A stretch of DNA of 64,000 nt from Vespa crabro. Taxonomy: Eukaryota > Arthropoda > Insecta > Hymenoptera > Vespidae. The DNA is taken from positions 12,306,999 through 12,370,998 of the forward strand of contig NC_060956.1 in NCBI RefSeq assembly GCF_910589235.1, written 5' to 3'. The notes under the pieces were generated by a model. It was not told the DNA's origin, searched no databases, and worked only from the letters and a program-made list of their open reading frames with translations. Of the stretch, positions 39,665 through 54,500 are shown piece by piece; the first letter of the stretch is position 1; the number at the start of each line of letters is the position of its first letter. The translations under genes and the position numbers were made by a program.

Positions 39665-42037
39665 ACATTTTTCAAACAGTGGAACGAGTATTTTCACTGT
39701 TTTCATGATAATATTTCCGCATATAGCGGAATTCGCATGTGTCGATCAGGTTTCTCATTAATTATCATGTTAAAGCACGCATTTACACATAGTCGGAAAG
39801 ATATAATCTAGTTTCATTCTTTATTCTGCGTCGAAAGTATATAAAATCATTGAAATTGAATGAGATTTCAACCTTTCATTTTTCGACGATACGCCTTTAT
39901 GAGCATAAAATCGTATATACGATATGAAACAATGTTAATACATCAATACCAAGATAAAAAGGATGTTTGATCTTCTGAAATACCATGTCTGAATAGATTG
40001 GTAACATTTTTCGTACTGTTGTCCGGGAAAATTCATTGTTTTCACCATTTTACCTCAGCATATAGCGAAATTCGCATATGTCGATCAGGTTTCTCGATAA
40101 TTATCATGCTACAACATGTATTAACGCATAGTCGGAAAGAAATATTCTAGTTTCATTCTTTATTCTGCGTCGAAAGTATATAAAATCATTGAAATTGAAT
40201 GAGATTTCAACCTTTCGTTTTTCGACGATACAACTTTATGAGCATAAAATCGTATATTGGATATGAAACAAAGTTAAGACATCAATTCCAAGATAGAAAA
40301 GATTTTTGATCTTCTGAAATACAATGTCCGAATAGATTGGTAACATTTTTCAAACTGTTGAACGAGTATTTTCACTGTTTTCATGATAATATTTCCGCAT
40401 ATAGCGAAATTCGCATGTGTCGATCAGGTTTCTCATTAATTATCATGTTAAAACACGCATTTACACATAGTCGGAAAGATATGATCTAGTTTCATTCTTT
40501 ATTCTGCGTCGAAAGTATTTAAAATCATTGCAATTGAATTAGATTTCAACCTTTCGTTTTTCGACGATACGCCTTTATGAGCATAAAATCGTATATACGA
40601 TATGAAACAAAGTTAAGACATCAATTCCAAGATAGAAAAGATTTTTGATCTTCTGAAATACAATGTCCGAATAGATTGGTAACATTTTTCAAACAGTGGA
40701 ACGAGTATTTTCACTGTTTTCATGATAATATTTCCGCATATAGCGGAATTCGCATGTGTCGATCAGGTTTCTCATTAATTATCATGTTAAAGCACGCATT
40801 TACACATAGTCGGAAAGATATAATCTAGTTTAATTCTTTATTCTGCGTCGAAAGTATATAAAATCATTGAAATTGAATGAGATTTCAACCTTTCATTTTT
40901 CGACGATACGCCTTTATGAGCATAAAATCGTATATACGATATGAAACAATGTTAATACATCAATACCAAGATAAAAAGGATGTTTGATCTTCTGAAATAA
41001 CATGTCTGAATAGATTGGTAACATTTTTCGTACTGTTGTCCGGGAAAATTCATTGTTTTCACCATTTTACCTCAGCATATAGCGAAATTCGCATATGTCG
41101 ATCAGGTTTCTCGATAATTATCATGCTACAACACGTATTAACGCATAGTCGGAAAGAAATATTCTAGTTTCATTCTTTATTCTACGTCGAAAAAATATAA
41201 AATCATTGAAATTGAATGTGATTTCAACCTTTCATTTTTCGACGATACGCCTTTATGAGCATAAAATCGTATATACGATATGAAACAAAGTTAAGACATC
41301 AATTCCAAGATAGAAAAGATTTTTGATCTTCTGAAATACAATGTCCGAATAGATTGGTAACATTTTTCAAACAGTGGAACGAGTATTTTCACTGTTTTCA
41401 TGATAATATTTCCGCATATAGCGGAATTCGCATGTGTCGATCAGGTTTCTCATTAATTATCATGTTAAAGCACGCATTTACACATAGTCGGAAAGATATA
41501 ATCTAGTTTCATTCTTTATTCTGCGTCGAAAGTATATAAAATCATTGAAATTGAATGAGATTTCAACCTTTCATTTTTCGACGATACGCCTTTATGAGCA
41601 TAAAATCGTATATACGATATGAAACAATGTTAATACATCAATACCAAGATAAAAAGGATGTTTGATCTTCTGAAATACCATGTCTGAATAGATTGGTAAC
41701 ATTTTTCGTACTGTTGTCCGGGAAAATTCATTGTTTTCACCATTTTACCTCAGCATATAGCGAAATTCGCATATGTCGATCAGGTTTCTCGATAATTATC
41801 ATGCTACAACACGTATTAACGCATAGTCGGAAAGAAATATTCTAGTTTCATTCTTTATTCTACGTCGAAAAAATATAAAATCATTGAAATTGAATGTGAT
41901 TTCAACCTTTCATTTTTCGACGATACAACTTTATGAGCATAAAATCGTATATTGGATATGAAACAAAGTTAAGACATCAATTCCAAGATAGAAAAGATTT
42001 TTGATCTTCTGAAATACAATGTCTGAATCGATTGGTA

Positions 42038-42376
42038 ACATTTTTCAAACTGTTGTACGAGTAAGTTCAAAGATTTCACCATTTTATCTCAGCATATAGC
42101 GAAAAACGCATATGTCGATCAGGTTTCTCGATAATTATCATGTTACAACACATATTTACGCATAGTCGGAAAGATATAATCTAGTTTCATTCTTTATTCT
42201 GCGTCGAAAAAATATAAAATCATTGAAATTGAATGTGATTTTAACCTTTCATTTTTCGACGATACGCCTTTATGAGCATAAAATCGTATATACGATATGA
42301 AACAATGTTAATACATCAATACCAAGATAAAAAGGATGTTTGATCTTCTGAAATACCATGTCTGAATAGATTGGTA
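42038..42376 (+). repeat. Monomer type E
   Basis: Head 'caaactgttgtacgagtaag' then 'ttcaaagatttcaccatttt' and 'atctcagcatatagcgaaaa'. It looks like a mosaic of an A/C-type first 25 bp and a B-type continuation. The middle is 'cgataattatcatgttacaa' with 'cacatatttacgcatag' and 'gatataatctag'. The tail is alpha, often with 'gattttaacc'. Copies start at 10511, 19326, 26784, 28140, 30513, 31869, 34242, 35937, 37292, 42038, 50852, 51869, 52886, 53903, 54920, 55937, 56954, 57971, 60004 and 62037. E is always followed by a B-head monomer and preceded by 'caatgtctgaatcgattgg'. Confidence 0.88.
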
Positions 42377-44071
42377 ACATTTTTCGTACTGTTGTCCGGG
42401 AAAATTCATTGTTTTCACCATTTTACCTCAGCATATAGCGAAATTCGCATATGTCGATCAGGTTTCTCGATAATTATCATGCTACAACATGTATTAACGC
42501 ATAGTCGGAAAGAAATATTCTAGTTTCATTCTTTATTCTGCGTCGAAAGTATATAAAATCATTGAAATTGAATGAGATTTCAACCTTTCGTTTTTCGACG
42601 ATACAACTTTATGAGCATAAAATCGTATATTGGATATGAAACAAAGTTAAGACATCAATTCCAAGATAGAAAAGATTTTTGATCTTCTGAAATACAATGT
42701 CCGAATAGATTGGTAACATTTTTCAAACTGTTGAACGAGTATTTTCACTGTTTTCATGATAATATTTCCGCATATAGCGAAATTCGCATGTGTCGATCAG
42801 GTTTCTCATTAATTATCATGTTAAAACACGCATTTACACATAGTCGGAAAGATATGATCTAGTTTCATTCTTTATTCTGCGTCGAAAGTATTTAAAATCA
42901 TTGAAATTGAATTAGATTTCAACCTTTCGTTTTTCGACGATACGCCATTATGAGCATAAAATCGTATATACGATATGAAACAATGTTAATACATCAATAC
43001 CAAGATAAAAAGGATGTTTGATCTTCTGAAATACCATGTCTGAATAGATTGGTAACATTTTTCGTACTGTTGTCCGGGAAAATTCATTGTTTTCACCATT
43101 TTACCTCAGCATATAGCGAAATTCGCATATGTCGATCAGGTTTCTCGATAATTATCATGCTACAACATGTATTAACGCATAGTCGGAAAGAAATATTCTA
43201 GTTTCATTCTTTATTCTGCGTCGAAAGTATATAAAATCATTGAAATTGAATGAGATTTCAACCTTTCGTTTTTCGACGATACAACTTTATGAGCATAAAA
43301 TCGTATATTGGATATGAAACAAAGTTAAGACATCAATTCCAAGATAGAAAAGATTTTTGATCTTCTGAAATACAATGTCCGAATAGATTGGTAACATTTT
43401 TCAAACTGTTGAACGAGTATTTTCACTGTTTTCATGATAATATTTCCGCATATAGCGAAATTCGCATGTGTCGATCAGGTTTCTCATTAATTATCATGTT
43501 AAAACACGCATTTACACATAGTCGGAAAGATATGATCTAGTTTCATTCTTTATTCTGCGTCGAAAGTATTTAAAATCATTGCAATTGAATTAGATTTCAA
43601 CTTTTCGTTTTTCGACGATACGCCATTATGAGCATAAAATCGTATATACGATATGAAACAATGTTAATACATCAATACCAAGATAAAAAGGATGTTTGAT
43701 CTTCTGAAATACAATGTCTGAATAGATTGGTAACATTTTTCAAACTGTGGAACGAGTATTTTCACTGTTTTCATGATAATATTTCCGCATATAGCGAAAT
43801 TCACATGTGTTGTTCAGTTTTCTCGATAATTTTCATGTTAAAGCACGTATTTAAAAATAGTCGGAAAGAAATATTCTAGTTTCATTCTTTATTCTGCGTC
43901 GAAAAAATATAAAATCATTGAAATTGAATGTGATTTCAACCTTTCATTTTTCGACGATACGCCTTTATGAGCATAAAATCGTATATACGATATGAAACAA
44001 TGTTAATACATCAATACCAAGATAAAAAGGATGTTTGATCTTCTGAAATACCATGTCTGAATAGATTGGTA

Positions 44072-44410
44072 ACATTTTTCGTACTGTTGTCCGGGAAAAT
44101 TCATTGTTTTCACCATTTTACCTCAGCATATAGCGAAATTCGCATATGTCGATCAGGTTTCTCGATAATTATCATGCTACAACATGTATTAACGCATAGT
44201 CGGAAAGATATAATCTAGTTTCATTCTTTATTCTGCGTCGAAAAAATATAAAATCATTGAAATTGAATGTGATTTTAACCTTTCATTTTTCGACGATACG
44301 CCTTTATGAGCATAAAATCGTATATACGATATGAAACAATGTTAATACATCAATACCAAGATAAAAAGGATGTTTGATCTTCTGAAATACCATGTCTGAA
44401 TAGATTGGTA
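44072..44410 (+). repeat. Hybrid B2/E monomer
   Basis: The front is B2: 'cgtactgttgtccggg', 'atgctacaacatgtatt' and 'aacgcatag' (B2 base at 44191-44192). The back is E: 'gatataatctag' from 44209, then 'gcgtcgaaaaaatat', 'gattttaacc' and the alpha tail. The switch lies between 44192 and 44209. It is a full-length 339-bp copy, and its alpha tail allows another B head at 44411. This matches an in-phase exchange between a B2 and an E monomer. E copies with the same back half are at 42038 and 50852. Confidence 0.82.
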
Positions 44411-47400
44411 ACATTTTTCGTACTGTTGTCCGGGAAAATTCATTGTTTTCACCATTTTACCTCAGCATATAGCGAAATTCGCATATGTCGATCAGGTTTC
44501 TCGATAATTATCATGCTACAACATGTATTAACGCATAGTCGGAAAGAAATATTCTAGTTTCATTCTTTATTCTGCGTCGAAAGTATATAAAATCATTGAA
44601 ATTGAATGAGATTTCAACCTTTCGTTTTTCGACGATACAACTTTATGAGCATAAAATCGTATATTGGATATGAAACAAAGTTAAGACATCAATTCCAAGA
44701 TAGAAAAGATTTTTGATCTTCTGAAATACAATGTCCGAATAGATTGGTAACATTTTTCAAACTGTTGAACGAGTATTTTCACTGTTTTCATGATAATATT
44801 TCCGCATATAGCGAAATTCGCATGTGTCGATCAGGTTTCTCATTAATTATCATGTTAAAACACGCATTTACACATAGTCGGAAAGATATGATCTAGTTTC
44901 ATTCTTTATTCTGCGTCGAAAGTATTTAAAATCATTGAAATTGAATTAGATTTCAACCTTTCGTTTTTCGACGATACGCCATTATGAGCATAAAATCGTA
45001 TATACGATATGAAACAATGTTAATACATCAATACCAAGATAAAAAGGATGTTTGATCTTCTGAAATACCATGTCTGAATAGATTGGTAACATTTTTCGTA
45101 CTGTTGTCCGGGAAAATTCATTGTTTTCACCATTTTACCTCAGCATATAGCGAAATTCGCATATGTCGATCAGGTTTCTCGATAATTATCATGCTACAAC
45201 ATGTATTAACGCATAGTCGGAAAGAAATATTCTAGTTTCATTCTTTATTCTGCGTCGAAAGTATATAAAATCATTGAAATTGAATGAGATTTCAACCTTT
45301 CGTTTTTCGACGATACAACTTTATGAGCATAAAATTGTATATTGGATATGAAACAAAGTTAAGACATCAATTCCAAGATAGAAAAGATTTTTGATCTTCT
45401 GAAATACAATGTCCGAATAGATTGGTAACATTTTTCAAACTGTTGAACGAGTATTTTCACTGTTTTCATGATAATATTTCCGCATATAGCGAAATTCGCA
45501 TGTGTCGATCAGGTTTCTCATTAATTATCATGTTAAAACACGCATTTACACATAGTCGGAAAGATATGATCTAGTTTCATTCTTTATTCTGCGTCGAAAG
45601 TATTTAAAATCATTGCAATTGAATTAGATTTCAACTTTTCGTTTTTCGACGATACGCCATTATGAGCATAAAATCGTATATACGATATGAAACAATGTTA
45701 ATACATCAATACCAAGATAAAAAGGATGTTTGATCTTCTGAAATACAATGTCTGAATAGATTGGTAACATTTTTCAAACTGTGGAACGAGTATTTTCACT
45801 GTTTTCATGATAATATTTCCGCATATAGCGAAATTCACATGTGTTGTTCAGTTTTCTCGATAATTTTCATGTTAAAGCACGTATTTAAAAATAGTCGGAA
45901 AGAAATATTCTAGTTTCATTCTTTATTCTGCGTCGAAAAAATATAAAATCATTGAAATTGAATGTGATTTCAACCTTTCATTTTTCGACGATACGCCTTT
46001 ATGAGCATAAAATCGTATATACGATATGAAACAATGTTAATACATCAATACCAAGATAAAAAGGATGTTTGATCTTCTGAAATACCATGTCTGAATAGAT
46101 TGGTAACATTTTTCGTAATGTTGTCCGGGAAAATTCATTGTTTTCACCATTTTACCTCAGCATATAGCGAAATTCGCATATGTCGATCAGGTTTCTCGAT
46201 AATTATCATGCTACAACACGTATTAACGCATAGTCGGAAAGAAATATTCTAGTTTCATTCTTTATTCTACGTCGAAAAAATATAAAATCATTGAAATTGA
46301 ATGTGATTTCAACCTTTCATTTTTCGACGATACGCCTTTATGAGCATAAAATCGTATATACGATATGAAACAAAGTTAAGACATCAATTCCAAGATAGAA
46401 AAGATTTTTGATCTTCTGAAATACAATGTCCGAATAGATTGGTAACATTTTTCAAACAGTGGAACGAGTATTTTCACTGTTTTCATGATAATATTTCCGC
46501 ATATAGCGGAATTCGCATGTGTCGATCAGGTTTCTCATTAATTATCATGTTAAAGCACGCATTTACACATAGTCGGAAAGATATAATCTAGTTTCATTCT
46601 TTATTCTGCGTCGAAAGTATATAAAATCATTGAAATTGAATGAGATTTCAACCTTTCATTTTTCGACGATACGCCTTTATGAGCATAAAATCGTATATAC
46701 GATATGAAACAATGTTAATACATCAATACCAAGATAAAAAGGATGTTTGATATTCTGAAATACCATGTCTGAATAGATTGGTAACATTTTTCGTACTGTT
46801 GTCCGGGAAAATTCATTGTTTTCACCATTTTACCTCAGCATATAGCGAAATTCGCATATGTCGATCAGGTTTCTCGATAATTATCATGCTACAACACGTA
46901 TTAACGCATAGTCGGAAAGAAATATTCTAGTTTCATTCTTTATTCTACGTCGAAAAAATATAAAATCATTGAAATTGAATGTGATTTCAACCTTTCATTT
47001 TTCGACGATACAACTTTATGAGCATAAAATCGTATATTGGATATGAAACAAAGTTAAGACATCAATTCCAAGATAGAAAAGATTTTTGATCTTCTGAAAT
47101 ACAATGTCTGAATCGATTGGTAACATTTTTCAAACAGTGGAACGAGTATTTTCACTGTTTTCATGATAATATTTCCGCATATAGCGGAATTCGCATGTGT
47201 CGATCAGGTTTCTCATTAATTATCATGTTAAAGCACGCATTTACACATAGTCGGAAAGATATAATCTAGTTTCATTCTTTATTCTGCGTCGAAAGTATAT
47301 AAAATCATTGAAATTGAATGAGATTTCAACCTTTCATTTTTCGACGATACGCCTTTATGAGCATAAAATCGTATATACGATATGAAACAATGTTAATACA

Positions 47401-48139
47401 TCAATACCAAGATAAAAAGGATGTTTGATCTTCTGAAATACCATGTCTGAATAGATTGGTAACATTTTTCGTACTGTTGTCCGGGAAAATTCATTGTTTT
47501 CACCATTTTACCTCAGCATATAGCGAAATTCGCATATGTCGATCAGGTTTCTCGATAATTATCATGCTACAACATGTATTAACGCATAGTCGGAAAGAAA
47601 TATTCTAGTTTCATTCTTTATTCTGCGTCGAAAGTATATAAAATCATTGAAATTGAATGAGATTTCAACCTTTCGTTTTTCGACGATACAACTTTATGAG
47701 CATAAAATCGTATATTGGATATGAAACAAAGTTAAGACATCAATTCCAAGATAGAAAAGATTTTTGATCTTCTGAAATACAATGTCCGAATAGATTGGTA
47801 ACATTTTTCAAACTGTTGAACGAGTATTTTCACTGTTTTCATGATAATATTTCCGCATATAGCGAAATTCGCATGTGTCGATCAGGTTTCTCATTAATTA
47901 TCATGTTAAAACACGCATTTACACATAGTCGGAAAGATATGATCTAGTTTCATTCTTTATTCTGCGTCGAAAGTATTTAAAATCATTGAAATTGAATTAG
48001 ATTTCAACCTTTCGTTTTTCGACGATACGCCTTTATGAGCATAAAATCGTATATACGATATGAAACAAAGTTAAGACATCAATTCCAAGATAGAAAAGAT
48101 TTTTGATCTTCTGAAATACAATGTCCGAATAGATTGGTA

Positions 48140-50851
48140 ACATTTTTCAAACAGTGGAACGAGTATTTTCACTGTTTTCATGATAATATTTCCGCATATA
48201 GCGGAATTCGCATGTGTCGATCAGGTTTCTCATTAATTATCATGTTAAAGCACGCATTTACACATAGTCGGAAAGATATAATCTAGTTTCATTCTTTATT
48301 CTGCGTCGAAAGTATATAAAATCATTGAAATTGAATGAGATTTCAACCTTTCATTTTTCGACGATACGCCTTTATGAGCATAAAATCGTATATACGATAT
48401 GAAACAATGTTAATACATCAATACCAAGATAAAAAGGATGTTTGATCTTCTGAAATACCATGTCTGAATAGATTGGTAACATTTTTCGTACTGTTGTCCG
48501 GGAAAATTCATTGTTTTCACCATTTTACCTCAGCATATAGCGAAATTCGCATATGTCGATCAGGTTTCTCGATAATTATCATGCTACAACACGTATTAAC
48601 GCATAGTCGGAAAGAAATATTCTAGTTTCATTCTTTATTCTACGTCGAAAAAATATAAAATCATTGAAATTGAATGTGATTTCAACCTTTCATTTTTCGA
48701 CGATACGCCTTTATGAGCATAAAATCGTATATACGATATGAAACAAAGTTAAGACATCAATTCCAAGATAGAAAAGATTTTTGATCTTCTGAAATACAAT
48801 GTCCGAATAGATTGGTAACATTTTTCAAACAGTGGAACGAGTATTTTCACTGTTTTCATGATAATATTTCCGCATATAGCGGAATTCGCATGTGTCGATC
48901 AGGTTTCTCATTAATTATCATGTTAAAGCACGCATTTACACATAGTCGGAAAGATATAATCTAGTTTCATTCTTTATTCTGCGTCGAAAGTATATAAAAT
49001 CATTGAAATTGAATGAGATTTCAACCTTTCATTTTTCGACGATACGCCTTTATGAGCATAAAATCGTATATACGATATGAAACAATGTTAATACATCAAT
49101 ACCAAGATAAAAAGGATGTTTGATCTTCTGAAATACCATGTCTGAATAGATTGGTAACATTTTTCGTACTGTTGTCCGGGAAAATTCATTGTTTTCACCA
49201 TTTTACCTCAGCATATAGCGAAATTCGCATATGTCGATCAGGTTTCTCGATAATTATCATGCTACAACACGTATTAACGCATAGTCGGAAAGAAATATTC
49301 TAGTTTCATTCTTTATTCTACGTCGAAAAAATATAAAATCATTGAAATTGAATGTGATTTCAACCTTTCATTTTTCGACGATACGCCTTTATGAGCATAA
49401 AATCGTATATACGATATGAAACAAAGTTAAGACATCAATTCCAAGATAGAAAAGATTTTTGATCTTCTGAAATACAATGTCCGAATAGATTGGTAACATT
49501 TTTCAAACAGTGGAACGAGTATTTTCACTGTTTTCATGATAATATTTCCGCATATAGCGGAATTCGCATGTGTCGATCAGGTTTCTCATTAATTATCATG
49601 TTAAAGCACGCATTTACACATAGTCGGAAAGATATAATCTAGTTTCTTTCTTTATTCTGCGTCGAAAGTATATAAAATCATTGAAATTGAATGAGATTTC
49701 AACCTTTCATTTTTCGACGATACGCCTTTATGAGCATAAAATCGTATATACGATATGAAACAATGTTAATACATCAATACCAAGATAAAAAGGATGTTTG
49801 ATCTTCTGAAATACCATGTCTGAATAGATTGGTAACATTTTTCGTACTGTTGTCCGGGAAAATTCATTGTTTTCACCATTTTACCTCAGCATATAGCGAA
49901 ATTCGCATATGTCGATCAGGTTTCTCGATAATTATCATGCTACAACACGTATTAACGCATAGTCGGAAAGAAATATTCTAGTTTCATTCTTTATTCTACG
50001 TCGAAAAAATATAAAATCATTGAAATTGAATGTGATTTCAACCTTTCATTTTTCGACGATACGCCTTTATGAGCATAAAATCGTATATACGATATGAAAC
50101 AAAGTTAAGACATCAATTCCAAGATAGAAAAGATTTTTGATCTTCTGAAATACAATGTCCGAATAGATTGGTAACATTTTTCAAACAGTGGAACGAGTAT
50201 TTTCACTGTTTTCATGATAATATTTCCGCATATAGCGGAATTCGCATGTGTCGATCAGGTTTCTCATTAATTATCATGTTAAAGCACGCATTTACACATA
50301 GTCGGAAAGATATAATCTAGTTTCATTCTTTATTCTGCGTCGAAAGTATATAAAATCATTGAAATTGAATGAGATTTCAACCTTTCATTTTTCGACGATA
50401 CGCCTTTATGAGCATAAAATCGTATATACGATATGAAACAATGTTAATACATCAATACCAAGATAAAAAGGATGTTTGATCTTCTGAAATACCATGTCTG
50501 AATAGATTGGTAACATTTTTCGTACTGTTGTCCGGGAAAATTCATTGTTTTCACCATTTTACCTCAGCATATAGCGAAATTCGCATATGTCGATCAGGTT
50601 TCACGATAATTATCATGCTACAACACGTATTAACGCATAGTCGGAAAGAAATATTCTAGTTTCATTCTTTATTCTACGTCGAAAAAATATAAAATCATTG
50701 AAATTGAATGTGATTTCAACCTTTCATTTTTCGACGATACAACTTTATGAGCATAAAATCGTATATTGGATATGAAACAAAGTTAAGACATCAATTCCAA
50801 GATAGAAAAGATTTTTGATCTTCTGAAATACAATGTCTGAATCGATTGGTA
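48140..50851 (+). repeat. Four tandem D-B dimers
   Basis: D monomers start at 48140, 48818, 49496 and 50174, each followed by a B2-type monomer, giving a 678-bp dimer repeated four times. Copies differ by few bases: the D at 49496 has 'agtttctttctt' and the B at 50513 has 'ggtttcacgat'. The last B carries the 'gatacaactttatg' tail that leads into E. Shorter runs of the same dimer lie at 20004-21359 (two units), 40682-42037 (two) and 46445-47800 (two), so this pair is a recurrent unit of expansion. Confidence 0.86.
48818..49156 (+). repeat. Monomer type D
   Basis: Head 'caaacagtggaacgag', with 'catatagcggaattcgc' in the middle. This creates a GAATTC site that I do not see in the other types. 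The back half is B1-like ('cattaattatcatgttaaag', 'gatataatctag'). Two tails occur. The alpha tail leads to a B monomer, as here. A beta tail with 'gatatgaaaaaaagttaag' leads to A2, as at 7798, 12545, 13902, 16614, 21360, 22716 and 24072. D2 copies (9832, 15936, 18648, 26106) have 'caaactgtgg', 'gtcgaacagg' and 'gttttttgacg', and are followed by F. Confidence 0.87.
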
Positions 50852-51529
50852 ACATTTTTCAAACTGTTGTACGAGTAAGTTCAAAGATTTCACCATTTTA
50901 TCTCAGCATATAGCGAAAAACGCATATGTCGATCAGGTTTCTCGATAATTATCATGTTACAACACATATTTACGCATAGTCGGAAAGATATAATCTAGTT
51001 TCATTCTTTATTCTGCGTCGAAAAAATATAAAATCATTGAAATTGAATGTGATTTTAACCTTTCATTTTTCGACGATACGCCTTTATGAGCATAAAATCG
51101 TATATACGATATGAAACAATGTTAATACATCAATACCAAGATAAAAAGGATGTTTGATCTTCTGAAATACCATGTCTGAATAGATTGGTAACATTTTTCG
51201 TACTGTTGTCCGGGAAAATTCATTGTTTTCACCATTTTACCTCAGCATATAGCGAAATTCGCATATGTCGATCAGGTTTCTCGATAATTATCATGCTACA
51301 ACATGTATTAACGCATAGTCGGAAAGAAATATTCTAGTTTCATTCTTTATTCTGCGTCGAAAGTATATAAAATCATTGAAATTGAATGAGATTTCAACCT
51401 TTCGTTTTTCGACGATACAACTTTATGAGCATAAAATCGTATATTGGATATGAAACAAAGTTAAGACATCAATTCCAAGATAGAAAAGATTTTTGATCTT
51501 CTGAAATACAATGTCCGAATAGATTGGTA

Positions 51530-54500
51530 ACTTTTTTCAAACTGTGGAACGAGTAATTTCACTGTTTTCAGGATAATATTTCCGCATATAGCGAAATTTA
51601 CATGTGTTGTTCAGTTTTCTCGATAATTTTCATGTTAAAGCACGTAATTAAAAATAGTCGGAAAGAAATATTCTAGTTTCATTCTTTATTCTGCGTCGAA
51701 AGTATATAAAATCATTGAAATTGAATGAGATTTCAACCTTTCGTTTTTCGACGATACGCCTTTATGAGCATAAAATCGTATATTGGATATGAAACAAAGT
51801 TAAGACATCAATTCCAAGATAGAAAAGATTTTTGATCTTCTGAAATACAATGTCTGAATCGATTGGTAACATTTTTCAAACTGTTGTACGAGTAAGTTCA
51901 AAGATTTCACCATTTTATCTCAGCATATAGCGAAAAACGCATATGTCGATCAGGTTTCTCGATAATTATCATGTTACAACACATATTTACGCATAGTCGG
52001 AAAGATATAATCTAGTTTCATTCTTTATTCTGCGTCGAAAAAATATAAAATCATTGAAATTGAATGTGATTTCAACCATTCATTTTTCGACGATACGCCT
52101 TTATGAGCATAAAATCGTATATACGATATGAAACAATGTTAATACATCAATACCAAGATAAAAAGGATGTTTGATCTTCTGAAATACCATGTCTGAATAG
52201 ATTGGTAACATTTTTCGTAATGTTCTCCGGGAAAATTCATTGTTTTCACCATTTTACCTCAGCATATAGCGAAATTCGCATATGTCGATCAGGTTTCTCG
52301 ATAATTATCATGCTACAACACGTATTAACGCATAGTCGGAAAGAAATATTCTAGTTTCATTCTTTATTCTACGTCGAAAAAATATAAAATCATTGAAATT
52401 GAATGTGATTTCAATCTTTCATTTTTCGACGATACGCCTTTATGAGCATAAAATCGTATATACGATATGAAACAAAGTTAAGACATCAATTCCAAGATAG
52501 AAAAGATTTTTGATCTTCTGAAATACAATGTCCGAATAGATTGGTAACATTTTTCAAACAGTGGAACGAGTATTTTCACTGTTTTCATGATAATATTTCC
52601 GCATATAGCGGAATTCGCATGTGTCGATCAGGTTTCTCATTAATTATCATGTTAAAACACGCATTTACACATAGTCGGAAAGATATAATCTAGTTTCATT
52701 CTTTATTCTGCGTCGAAAGTATATAAAATCATTGAAATTGAATGAGATTTCAACCTTTCATTTTTCGACGATACGCCTTTATGAGCATAAAATCGTATAT
52801 ACGATATGAAACAAAGTTAAGACATCAATTCCAAGATAGAAAAGATTTTTGATCTTCTGAAATACAATGTCTGAATCGATTGGTAACATTTTTCAAACTG
52901 TTGTACGAGTAAGTTCAAAGATTTCACCATTTTATCTCAGCATATAGCGAAAAACGCATATGTCGATCAGGTTTCTCGATAATTATCATGTTACAACACA
53001 TATTTACGCATAGTCGGAAAGATATAATCTAGTTTCATTCTTTATTCTGCGTCGAAAAAATATAAAATCATTTAAATTGAATGTGATTTTAACCTTTCAT
53101 TTTTCGACGATACGCCTTTATGAGCATAAAATCGTATATACGATATGAAACAATGTTAATACATCAATACCAAGATAAAAAGGATGTTTGATCTTCTGAA
53201 ATACCATGTCTGAATAGATTGGTAACATTTTTCGTACTGTTGTCCGGGAAAATTCATTGTTTTCACCATTTTACCTCAGCATATAGCGAAATTCGCATAT
53301 GTCGATCAGGTTTCTCGATAATTATCATGCTACAACACGTATTAACGCATAGTCGGAAAGAAATATTCTAGTTTCATTCTTTATTCTGCGTCGAAAGAAT
53401 ATAAAATCATTGAAATTGAATGAGATTTCAACCTTTCGTTTTTCGACGATACAACTTTATGAGCATAAAATCGTATATTGGATATGAAACAAAGTTAAGA
53501 CATCAATTCCAAGATAGAAAAGATTTTTGATCTTCTGAAATACAATGTCCGAATCGATTGGTAACTTTTTTCAAACTGTGGAACGAGTAATTTCACTGTT
53601 TTCAGGATAATATTTCCGCATATAGCGAAATTTACATGTGTTGTTCAGTTTTCTCGATAATTTTCATGTTAAAGCACGTAATTAAAAATAGTCGGAAAGA
53701 AATATTCTAGTTTCATTCTTTATTCTGCGTCGAAAGTATATAAAATCATTGAAATTGAATGAGATTTCAACCTTTCGTTTTTCGACGATACGCCTTTATG
53801 AGCATAAAATCGTATATTGGATATGAAACAAAGTTAAGACATCAATTCCAAGATAGAAAAGATTTTTGATCTTCTGAAATACAATGTCTGAATCGATTGG
53901 TAACATTTTTCAAACTGTTGTACGAGTAAGTTCAAAGATTTCACCATTTTATCTCAGCATATAGCGAAAAACGCATATGTCGATCAGGTTTCTCGATAAT
54001 TATCATGTTACAACACATATTTACGCATAGTCGGAAAGATATAATCTAGTTTCATTCTTTATTCTGCGTCGAAAAAATATAAAATCATTGAAATTGAATG
54101 TGATTTCAACCATTCATTTTTCGACGATACGCCTTTATGAGCATAAAATCGTATATACGATATGAAACAATGTTAATACATCAATACCAAGATAAAAAGG
54201 ATGTTTGATCTTCTGAAATACCATGTCTGAATAGATTGGTAACATTTTTCGTAATGTTCTCCGGGAAAATTCATTGTTTTCACCATTTTACCTCAGCATA
54301 TAGCGAAATTCGCATATGTCGATCAGGTTTCTCGATAATTATCATGCTACAACACGTATTAACGCATAGTCGGAAAGAAATATTCTAGTTTCATTCTTTA
54401 TTCTACGTCGAAAAAATATAAAATCATTGAAATTGAATGTGATTTCAATCTTTCATTTTTCGACGATACGCCTTTATGAGCATAAAATCGTATATACGAT

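Larger units (their letters stand above)
39665..51529 (+). repeat. D-B dimer and B-C-B-C-A block (monomers 118-152)
   Basis: Order: D B C | D B D B | E B C B C A B/E | B C B C A B' | D B D B C | D B D B D B D B | E B. Two higher-order signals overlap. A 22-monomer (7,458 bp) macro-repeat runs B C A B' D B D B C D B D B from 37631 and again from 45089. A 6-mer (B C B C A B) runs from 42377 and 44411. Four consecutive D-B dimers (678 bp) occupy 48140-50851. The C monomers at 43394 and 45428 share 'caacttttcg', evidence that they are copies of each other. Confidence 0.82.
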
